Assembly: GCA_040752395.1 (NCBI GenBank)
Contig: JBFMHD010000094.1
Location: 1-10,216 of the forward strand
DNA from: JBFMHD01 sp040752395 [NCBI: Candidatus Hydrogenedentota bacterium]
GTDB lineage: Bacteria > JBFMHD01
Length of the DNA stretch: 10,216 nt
Direction: 5' to 3'
In this document: positions 1 through 4,603 of the stretch, in pieces
Position numbering within the stretch: the first letter of the stretch is position 1
Layout: the number at the start of each line of letters is the position of its first letter
Made by a program: the position numbers and the translations under genes
The notes under the pieces: model-generated
Seen by the model: only the letters and a program-made list of their open reading frames with translations
Databases searched by the model: none
Told to the model about the DNA's origin: nothing

Positions 1-170
1 GGCACAAAGTATGAAAAGAGTCACAAGTCGCAAGTCGTGAGTCAAAACAGGACTCGAGACTCAAGACTCAAGACTCAAGACTTTTCAGCAGGCTTTGGGC
101 TTTTGGCTCCAGCCGGCTGTAGTCCGTAGCCTGTAGCCAGAATTATTAGAGTTACAGCGTTTTTCAGAGG
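1..170. repeat. Heptad inverted-repeat element R1, copy 1 (cut by window start)
   Basis: The left arm (18-43) is built of 7-base units of the type GAGTCGT/AAGTCGC. A loop AAAACAG (44-50) follows, then a right arm (51-82) of units GACTCAA, then TTTT. GAGTC pairs with GACTC, so the RNA would form a long stem of 5-bp blocks separated by 2-base mismatches. A tail (about 86-170) holds an AGCCGGCT palindrome (111-118), further 7-base units of the type GTAGYCY, and ends in TTTTTCAGAGG. Bases 63-130 are identical to 2343-2410, 140-170 to 2427-2457, and 1-83 match 10134-10216 at 80 of 83 positions. The repeat is certain; its function is unknown. Confidence 0.9.
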
Positions 171-236
171 ATAGGAGATAGGAGTTAGAAGTTAGGAGTT
201 CGTAATAATAGCTCCGAGTTCCGAACTTTTTTCGAA
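171..236. repeat. Heptad inverted-repeat element R2, copy 1
   Basis: The left arm (181-202) reads as 7-base units GGAGTTA, GAAGTTA, GGAGTTC. After a short AT-rich loop a right arm (212-226) of CTCCGAG/TTCCGAA type pairs with it, followed by six T (227-232). The same element lies before atpD (7226-7293), with one more right-arm unit there. It directly abuts R1, so two repeat families are stacked upstream of the operon. Confidence 0.85.
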
Positions 237-421
237 GTTTATGAGGTCAAGTAGTGAGGGTCAAAAGACCCGTAGTAGGCAAATAAATTTGCAATTTGCA
301 ATTTACAATGGAGCGAAGCGACAAGAAGCAAGATAATGGAAGAAGTGAGAAGTATCAGAAAAAAGATGCAATATAATGAATGGACCAAGAAATAGATGAG
401 TGAAGACGGGGGAAATACAAA
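237..421 (+). promoter_or_regulatory. Leader region upstream of the atp operon, possible -10 at 372-377
   Basis: No gene is supported here. The stretch contains a perfect 5-bp hairpin with an AAAA loop (GGGTC/GACCC, 258-271) and a short run of 7-base AATTTGC units (about 286-304). A perfect TATAAT lies at 372-377, but no convincing -35 box sits 16-18 bp upstream, so it is only a candidate promoter. The transcript would start about 38 bases before atpZ. A purine-rich GGGGG run (409-413) is the likely atpZ ribosome-binding site. A second TACAAT at 304-309 also lacks a -35 box. Confidence 0.35.
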
Positions 422-661
422 ATGGTAAATAGTAATAATAAAACAGAGAAAAAAGATGATGACTGGAAGATAGCTGTGCTTCAGGCGTCATCTGTTGGGT
501 TTGTAATGGTTTTCTCTGTTTTAATAGGGCTGGCTATAGGATTGTGGCTTGATAAGTTGTTAAGAACAACACCCTGGCTTATGATTATTGGTATATTTAT
601 AGGTATGTTCTCTGGTTTTTACAGTATATGGTTGATAATGAAAGAGATAGCGAAACATTGA
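422..661 (+). CDS. atpZ: AtpZ/AtpI-type accessory protein of F1Fo ATP synthase
   Basis: A 79-residue membrane protein of the AtpZ (F0F1-ATPase subunit, putative Ca2+/Mg2+ transporter) family. A charged, Lys/Asp-rich N-terminus (residues 1-16) precedes two hydrophobic segments (about 21-43 and 51-74), with a short loop LDKLLRTTPW between them. The GxxxGxxLD pattern in the first helix and the closing basic tail are typical of the family. Members usually sit at the head of atp operons beside atpI and are thought to help c-ring assembly or Mg2+ supply; that role is family knowledge and not visible here. The start is supported by a GGGGG run 8 bases upstream. The 3' end overlaps the next gene. Confidence 0.8.
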   Translation: MVNSNNKTEKKDDDWKIAVLQASSVGFVMVFSVLIGLAIGLWLDKLLRTTPWLMIIGIFIGMFSGFYSIWLIMKEIAKH

Positions 662-1041
662 TTTTTAAGATAATAATCTTAACAAATATTATTCTTGCAT
701 TTTTAAGCTTGTTGACTCTTTTAATTAGCAAAATAGCTAAATTAAAAATAATAGCTTTTCTTTCTGGTGAGATTTTCGGGTTAATATTATTTGGTACCTT
801 AATTTTAATTTCGAGAATTATTATTTCAGAGTATATAACTAAAAAGAAGCTTTATAAACTTGTATTACTTTTGATTATATATTTATTTAAATTTTTATTA
901 GTTTTTGGAATAGTATATATTTTATTAATCGAATTAAGATTGAGTGCTATATATTTTTCATCAGGGTTTACTTTATTATTAGTTTCCATAGTAATCGGTA
1001 CATTGATTTACGGATTCAGGTTAATTATAAAAATAAAGTAA
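628..1041 (+). CDS. atpI: AtpI-like ATP synthase subunit I (four-helix membrane protein)
   Basis: Up to 137 residues with four strongly hydrophobic segments (about 12-34, 40-63, 72-98, 105-133) separated by short basic loops. This is the architecture of ATP synthase subunit I, an assembly factor proposed to guide c-ring formation. Sequence identity to known AtpI is not obvious by eye, so the call rests on topology and on position between atpZ and atpB. The ATG at 628 lies inside atpZ and has no ribosome-binding site. A TTG at 658, whose last two bases belong to the atpZ stop TGA, is in frame and would give a 127-residue protein with a 4-base coupled overlap; it removes only MVDNERDSET, ahead of the first helix. 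Very AT-rich compared with atpE downstream. Confidence 0.65.
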   Translation: MVDNERDSETLIFKIIILTNIILAFLSLLTLLISKIAKLKIIAFLSGEIFGLILFGTLILISRIIISEYITKKKLYKLVLLLIIYLFKFLLVFGIVYILLIELRLSAIYFSSGFTLLLVSIVIGTLIYGFRLIIKIK

Positions 1042-1058
1042 ATAAATAAAATTAATGC

Positions 1059-1087
1059 TTGCACGGATACTGTGATATATTTACAAT
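1059..1087 (+). promoter_or_regulatory. Sigma70-type promoter of the higBA remnant
   Basis: TTGCAC (1059-1064) and TACAAT (1082-1087) are separated by exactly 17 bp, a near-consensus pair. The predicted transcript starts near 1094, only about 7 bases before the higB ATG at 1101, so the message would be almost leaderless. The promoter is inside the operon and could feed atpB and the genes after it. Confidence 0.6.
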
Positions 1088-1100
1088 AATTCAAGATATT

Positions 1101-1262
1101 ATGGTTATCTCTCTTGGCAACCAGGCGACTGCGGATTTATATCATAACCGACAGACATCACGCGTACGTCGGTTTCCACGTGATATTATACCAACAGCAT
1201 TAAGAAGATTAGACATGTTAAATGCGATTACATCCTGGCATTCTCCTCCTGCGTATCAATGA
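1101..1262 (+). pseudogene. higB: Truncated HigB/RelE-type toxin (5' part only)
   Basis: 53 codons are left. The stretch from about 1113 to 1238 encodes NQATADLYHNRQ, then RRFPRDIIPTALRRLDMLNA and ITSW, which matches the N-terminal half of HigB toxins (typically F..K.T..L, then P..I...A.RKL..LNAA.SL..L..PP). HigB proteins are ribosome-dependent mRNA interferases of about 90-95 residues. Here the catalytic C-terminal half is missing: the frame ends with SPPAYQ and a stop at 1260-1262, because the DNA passes into the 3' half of higA at about 1245-1251. An in-frame TTG at 1059 would add 14 residues but lies on the -35 box, so ATG 1101 is preferred. The remnant is very unlikely to be toxic. Confidence 0.75.
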
Positions 1263-1422
1263 AATTGTCCAAAAAAAACGAGGGGTAACCCCTGAAACTG
1301 CATGGTTATTAGCACAAGCGTTTGGCACCTCGACTGAATTCTGGATCAATTTGCAGACCTCATTTGAGCTATCCAGGCCAAAACCTAAACGAGCTATTCC
1401 AAAACCGAAACTTGCAGTATGA
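1249..1422 (+). pseudogene. higA: Truncated HigA-type XRE antitoxin (3' part only)
   Basis: Reading from 1249, the frame gives RINEIVQKKRGVTPETAWL, then LAQAFGTSTEFWINLQTSFEL and a basic, proline-rich tail. This is the characteristic second half of the helix-turn-helix domain of HigA/VapI antitoxins (R..EI..G.R.IT.DTA..L...FGTS.EFW.NLQ..YDL). The first ~40 codons, including the usual IHPGEIL start and the first helices, are missing. An ATG at 1222 in the same frame would produce a 66-residue hybrid starting MRLHPGILLLRINEI; its HPG match is probably chance, since that DNA is still higB in another frame. The stop lies 4 bases before the atpB start, so residual translation of this piece may be coupled to atpB. 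Confidence 0.75.
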
Positions 1423-1426
1423 AATT

Positions 1427-2221
1427 ATGATTAAGCGATTTTTAGTAATGATTTTTATTTTTTTACCTGCTATCTTGATAGCAAAAGCAGGTGGCGAAAG
1501 TCATACCACTACTGTTTTTGTATATCTCTCTTTTCTTGAGAAATATCTATATGATCATAAAAATGTAGCAATTATTTCTTCTACCTGGTTTGTAATGATA
1601 ATGTTATGGTTATTTTTTTATTATAGTAGCAGAAAAGAAAGATTGATACCTAACTTAATGCAGGGGATTGCAGAGAGTATAGTTCTTTTATTTTATAATT
1701 TTTTGAAAGAGCAGCTTGATGAGAGACGTGCTACTAAATATTGTACATTTATAATCTCGCTTGGTTTATTTATATTTTGCGGTAATTTTTTAGGGTTGGT
1801 GCCAGGGTTTGAAGGCACTACTGCGAATTGGTCAACAACCGCAGCTTTAGCTATACTTGTTTTTATTTTTTATAATATGTGTGGTATTATTGAGATGGGG
1901 TTCTGGAAACACATCGGTCATTTCTTTGGACCCAAACTGCCATGGTATCTAAAAATTATAAATCTTTTTTTATTTCCTATAGAATTAATAAGTCATCTTG
2001 TAAGACCGTTATCGTTATCTTTACGGCTTGCAGGTAATATGACAGGGGGTCATGTTGTAATTGGCATATTTTTAGGTCTTACTGCGATCCCTTTGATATA
2101 TCCCATACCTTTGATGGGGTTAGAATTTGTTGCAGCGATAGTTCAGACTTTTATTTTTGTTTTACTGACCACTATATATATAAAATTAGCAACTGATCAC
2201 ACAGAAGGCGAAGGACATTAA
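1427..2221 (+). CDS. atpB: ATP synthase Fo subunit a
   Basis: 264 residues; the membrane stator subunit forming the ion half-channels against the c ring. An N-terminal hydrophobic stretch (5-19) precedes about five further membrane segments. The hallmark is SLRLAGNM, with the essential arginine at R200 (codon 2024-2026, equivalent to E. coli R210), preceded by LVRPLS and followed by TGGH. H209 occupies the E. coli E219 position and E233 the H245 position, the His/Glu arrangement seen in mitochondria and many bacteria. Q240 matches E. coli Q252. The open frame extends 35 codons upstream to 1322, but that part is higA DNA in another frame, so ATG 1427 is chosen. No clear ribosome-binding site precedes it; the higA stop is 4 bases upstream, suggesting reinitiation. 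ATG 1448 is a less likely alternative. Confidence 0.93.
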   Translation: MIKRFLVMIFIFLPAILIAKAGGESHTTTVFVYLSFLEKYLYDHKNVAIISSTWFVMIMLWLFFYYSSRKERLIPNLMQGIAESIVLLFYNFLKEQLDERRATKYCTFIISLGLFIFCGNFLGLVPGFEGTTANWSTTAALAILVFIFYNMCGIIEMGFWKHIGHFFGPKLPWYLKIINLFLFPIELISHLVRPLSLSLRLAGNMTGGHVVIGIFLGLTAIPLIYPIPLMGLEFVAAIVQTFIFVLLTTIYIKLATDHTEGEGH

Positions 2222-2224
2222 AAC

Positions 2225-2283
2225 GAGGAGTTGTCATGAGCGTTTTTGCGTTTTTGCGCTCTACACAAAGTATGAAAAACTAA
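2225..2283 (+). other. Orphan ribosome-binding site with 15-codon ORF
   Basis: Just after the atpB stop, GAGGAG (2225-2230) stands 5 bases before an ATG (2236). That ATG opens only 15 codons (MSVFAFLRSTQSMKN) and stops at 2281-2283, inside the R1 repeat. The arrangement looks like a ribosome-binding site that once served the next gene and was separated from it when the repeat entered, but it could also be a leader peptide. A short hairpin (GAGCG 2238-2242 with CGCTC 2257-2261) overlaps it. Confidence 0.4.
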
Positions 2284-2457
2284 AGATGATATGAAAAGAG
2301 TCGTGAGTCGTGAGTTGCAAGTCGTGAGTCAAAACAGGACTAAAGACTCAAGACTCAAGACTTTTCAGCAGGCTTTGGGCTTTTGGCTCCAGCCGGCTGT
2401 AGTCCGTAGCCCGTAGCCTGTACCCCGAATTATTAGAGTTACAGCGTTTTTCAGAGG
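2264..2457. repeat. Heptad inverted-repeat element R1, copy 2
   Basis: This copy fills the atpB-atpE junction. The left arm (2298-2330) has one more GAGTCGT-type 7-base unit than the other copies, the loop AAAACAG is conserved (2331-2337), and the right arm (2338-2361) has one unit fewer. TTTT follows (2362-2365). The tail is complete and closes with TTTTTCAGAGG, which runs directly into the atpE ribosome-binding site. Differences in unit number between copies suggest slippage. Confidence 0.9.
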
Positions 2458-2460
2458 AGG
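2454..2460 (+). promoter_or_regulatory. atpE ribosome-binding site, partly supplied by repeat R1
   Basis: GAGGAGG lies 5 bases before the atpE ATG. Its first four bases (GAGG) are also present at the end of R1 copy 1 (167-170), where no gene start follows. The repeat therefore appears to provide part of the Shine-Dalgarno sequence. Confidence 0.7.
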
Positions 2461-2465
2461 TTATT

Positions 2466-2771
2466 ATGGATTATTATGTGATGTTAGCGCTTGGTATGGC
2501 GTTTGGGCTTGCGATAGCTGCGATGGCTGGAGCCATTGGTCAGTCACTCGTAACCCAGAGAGCGATTGATGGGCTGGTGAGACAACCTGAGGTTAAAGTC
2601 TGGGTTATGATACTTATGGTTCTTGGCCTGGCGTTTATTGAATCACTTGTCATTTACTGTATGGTTATATCATTTACTTTAGCAGGTGACCCATTCAAAG
2701 ATGCGGTTAAAGATATGGCTGGTTTAGAGATGGGGAAAACACCGGCGATAACTGAGAGAGTTGAAAAATAG
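2466..2771 (+). CDS. atpE: ATP synthase Fo subunit c (ring proteolipid), probable Na+-type
   Basis: 101 residues forming a helical hairpin: helix 1 about 4-33, polar loop with RQPE (39-42), helix 2 about 45-73. The ion-carrying carboxylate is E59 (codon 2640-2642) in FIESLVIY. Q26 in helix 1 is 33 residues before E59, and S60 and Y64 follow it. This matches the Q32/E65/S66/Y70 set of the Ilyobacter tartaricus sodium ring, although the threonine after the serine is a leucine here. Na+ use is therefore plausible but not proven. A charged tail of about 28 residues after helix 2 (GDPFKDAVKD and onward) is longer than in most c subunits of 75-90 residues. Strong ribosome-binding site; GC-richer than its neighbours. 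Confidence 0.95.
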   Translation: MDYYVMLALGMAFGLAIAAMAGAIGQSLVTQRAIDGLVRQPEVKVWVMILMVLGLAFIESLVIYCMVISFTLAGDPFKDAVKDMAGLEMGKTPAITERVEK

Positions 2772-2815
2772 TAGTAGGCCAGGTTAGCGAGCCACCTATA
2801 CATTGGGCAGGGATA

Positions 2816-3298
2816 ATGAAATTTGATATCAGGTTATTTATTTTTCAGTTAATAAATTTTCTTATATTCTGGGCTGTTATACATTTTGCATTAGTAAAGA
2901 TACTTAAGGTTATAAAAACACGTAATCAACAGATAGCAGATGATTTACAAAAAGCAAAAGAAGAGAGAGAAGAAGCTTTTAAAATACGAAAAGAGTGGGA
3001 TGAAAAGATTAAAACAGCTGAAGCCGAGGCGAATAAGATTATAGAGACCACCAAAAAAGAGGCACTGGATATAAGAAGAGAAGAAACAGAGAAAACTAAA
3101 AAAGAGATTGAGCAGATGATTACGCTTGCAAAACAGGAGATAGAGAAATCAAAAAAAGAGGTGGTCAAAAAAATACAGGGAGAGATAGCTGAGATCGCAG
3201 GCAATATCGCATTAAGATTTATAAAAGAAAAGATCGATGTTAAAAGAGCAGATGAGATGGTTGATGAGATGATTAAAGAACAGGAGGGTATTAGGTGA
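2816..3298 (+). CDS. atpF: ATP synthase Fo subunit b (peripheral stalk)
   Basis: 160 residues. One N-terminal membrane helix (about 7-27, FIFQLINFLIFWAVIHFAL) is followed by a long, highly charged Lys/Glu-rich helix to the C-terminus, predicted to form the dimeric coiled coil that holds F1 to Fo. The boundary sequence IKTRNQQIADDLQKAKEERE is typical of b subunits (R..I...L..AE). Length is normal for the family. Only one b gene is present, so a homodimer is expected. A GGCAGGG stretch 3 bases before the ATG is the likely ribosome-binding site. The stop overlaps the atpH start. Confidence 0.92.
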   Translation: MKFDIRLFIFQLINFLIFWAVIHFALVKILKVIKTRNQQIADDLQKAKEEREEAFKIRKEWDEKIKTAEAEANKIIETTKKEALDIRREETEKTKKEIEQMITLAKQEIEKSKKEVVKKIQGEIAEIAGNIALRFIKEKIDVKRADEMVDEMIKEQEGIR

Positions 3299-3831
3299 GA
3301 GCGGCTTCGTTATTAAGTATGCGTTATGGTAAAACTTTATTTGAAACAGTAAAAGAAGAAGAATTGCTTAAAGTAGAAGAAGAACTGGGCAGATTTATTA
3401 AGTTATTAGAAGTATCACAAAAGCTTAAAGATATTTTGAAAAATCCTACAATTAACAATGAATTAAAATATTCTATAATAGAAAAACTTGAGATTAAAGA
3501 CGAACAGGTAAAATTTTTTATTAAGTTATTGATAGAGAAACGCAGAATAGAGCAGATTGAATATATATACGAGAATTTTAGAAAAAGGATTGATGAGAAA
3601 TTCAACCGCGGACGTGGTGAATTAGTTTTACCCTTAGAAGGGTTGCATCAAAGTAAAATGAAAATTACTGAATTTATAAAATGGGTTACTGGTTTTAAGA
3701 ATGTATATTTAGAAGAAAAGATTGACAAAGATATAGCAGGTGGTTTTATAGTTAAAATAAAGGATAAATTAATAGATGCGAGTGTTAAGGGAAGTATTGA
3801 TAGCTATATTAAGCGAATCGCAGAAGGATAG
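3295..3831 (+). CDS. atpH: ATP synthase F1 subunit delta
   Basis: 178 residues, the normal length for delta (OSCP), which ties the b dimer to the top of the alpha3beta3 head. The N-terminal part (RYGKTLFETVKEE, residues 10-22) is the usual first helix of the six-helix bundle (YA.ALFE.A.E). The C-terminal part carries the family signature GGFIVKIKDKLIDASVKGS (149-167). The start is GTG at 3295, overlapping the atpF stop by 4 bases (GTGA), with AGGAGGG 6 bases upstream inside the atpF end. This implies translational coupling. The next atp gene is more than 770 bp away because a toxin-antitoxin module intervenes. Confidence 0.93.
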   Translation: MRAASLLSMRYGKTLFETVKEEELLKVEEELGRFIKLLEVSQKLKDILKNPTINNELKYSIIEKLEIKDEQVKFFIKLLIEKRRIEQIEYIYENFRKRIDEKFNRGRGELVLPLEGLHQSKMKITEFIKWVTGFKNVYLEEKIDKDIAGGFIVKIKDKLIDASVKGSIDSYIKRIAEG

Positions 3832-3842
3832 AAAGGATTATA

Positions 3843-3882
3843 TTGACTAATTTTTAATTTTGTTATACAATATGTAATACAT
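3843..3882 (+). promoter_or_regulatory. Sigma70 promoter and palindromic operator of the vapBC-type module
   Basis: TTGACT (3843-3848) and TACAAT (3866-3871) are spaced exactly 17 bp apart, one mismatch each from consensus. Immediately downstream is a palindrome ATGTA-A-TACAT (3872-3882) over the expected transcription start. A ribbon-helix-helix antitoxin usually represses its own promoter by binding such a site. Since no terminator follows the toxin gene, this promoter could also drive atpA, atpG and the genes beyond. Confidence 0.7.
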
Positions 3883-3902
3883 AAATTTAAGAGGTGATTA
3901 TT

Positions 3903-4157
3903 ATGTCTGTCAGCGCACGGCTGGATGATTCGATACTAAACAAGCTTAATTTAATTAGTCAAATTGAAGGTTTATCTAAATCCAAAATTATAGCAAAGAG
4001 TATATCCGAATATTTCAAGAGACATATCCCGGATAACACCCCGTATAAAATAGGAGAATTACTTTTTGGCAAATATCAGAGCGGGAAAAGTGATTTATCT
4101 TCGAACAGAAAAAAATATTTAAAAGAGAAACTGAATGAAAAATATCGCAATTATTGA
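3903..4157 (+). CDS. vapB: Ribbon-helix-helix (VapB/CopG-like) antitoxin
   Basis: 84 residues. The N-terminal half reads SVSARLDDSILNKLNLIS, then EGLSKSKIIAKSISEYFKR: a basic beta strand followed by two amphipathic helices with the S.S.I...I..Y pattern of MetJ/Arc/CopG DNA-binding proteins, which act as dimers. The C-terminal half (residues about 40-84) is polar and Lys-rich, as expected for the flexible region that wraps the toxin. The start at ATG 3903 is preferred over a GTG at 3894 because the GTG is part of the ribosome-binding site AGAGGTG (3890-3896). The gene overlaps the toxin by 23 bases. Antitoxin and probable autorepressor; assignment to VapB rather than another RHH family is by partner. 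Confidence 0.78.
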   Translation: MSVSARLDDSILNKLNLISQIEGLSKSKIIAKSISEYFKRHIPDNTPYKIGELLFGKYQSGKSDLSSNRKKYLKEKLNEKYRNY

Positions 4158-4551
4158 CGCTGGACCATTAATCGCATTATTTGATGCATCAGATAAATAT
4201 CATCAAAAGGTTAAAGAATATTTAAAAAAATACAAAGGATATTTAATTACCACCATACCTGTTATTACAGAAGCAACACATTTACTGGATTTTAATATAC
4301 AGGCACAATTGGATTTACTTAAATGGATTGAATTAGGGGGTGTTTCTATATTTCATATCACAGAAGAACACATAAAACGAATAATTAAGTTGATTGAGAA
4401 ATATCTGGATAGACCGATGGATTTTGCTGATGCATCCTTAATAGTATTAGCTGAGGAATTGAATATAAATTCTATTATAAGCGTTGACATCGATTTTTAC
4501 ATATACAGACTTAAACAAAAAAAGAAATTTACAAATTTACTGGATATATGA
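4135..4551 (+). CDS. vapC: PIN-domain toxin (VapC-type ribonuclease)
   Basis: 138 residues, full length for a single PIN domain. The acidic active-site residues are all present: D8 in IIDAGPLIALFD, E46 in VITEATHLL, D96 and D99 in MDFADASLIVLAEE, and D118/D120 in SVDIDFYIY. These coordinate Mg2+/Mn2+ in VapC toxins, which cleave tRNA or rRNA at specific sites; the target here cannot be told. The ATG lies inside the antitoxin gene, so production is coupled to the antitoxin. No frameshift, truncation or missing catalytic residue is visible, so this module is the only one of the three in the operon that looks functional. It separates atpH from atpA and ends 52 bases before atpA, with no terminator between. 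Confidence 0.88.
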   Translation: MKNIAIIDAGPLIALFDASDKYHQKVKEYLKKYKGYLITTIPVITEATHLLDFNIQAQLDLLKWIELGGVSIFHITEEHIKRIIKLIEKYLDRPMDFADASLIVLAEELNINSIISVDIDFYIYRLKQKKKFTNLLDI

Positions 4552-4603
4552 TAATTCTAATTAACCGCTTCTGCGTTTTCGTGCAGAGAAAGGAAATAAA
4601 TTT

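Noticed and set aside
18-82. R1 tandem units as a CRISPR array
   Set aside because: Units are 7 bases with no spacers, and the second half is the complement of the first. No cas gene is present.
1222-1422. A complete small HigA antitoxin starting MRLHPGILL
   Set aside because: The HPG match to antitoxin starts is tempting, but bases up to about 1245 are still recognisable higB in another frame, and about 40 family residues are missing.
1322-1426. N-terminal extension of atpB by 35 codons
   Set aside because: This DNA encodes the higA remnant in another frame, and the extension shows no resemblance to subunit a. ATG 1427 gives the normal length.
2238-2261. GAGCG/CGCTC hairpin as terminator of atpB
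   Set aside because: The stem has only 5 bp with a 14-base loop and is not followed by a T-run.
1042-4603. Target-site duplications or transposase marking the inserted modules
   Set aside because: I found no convincing direct repeats flanking the higBA or vapBC segments and no transposase or integrase gene in the window.
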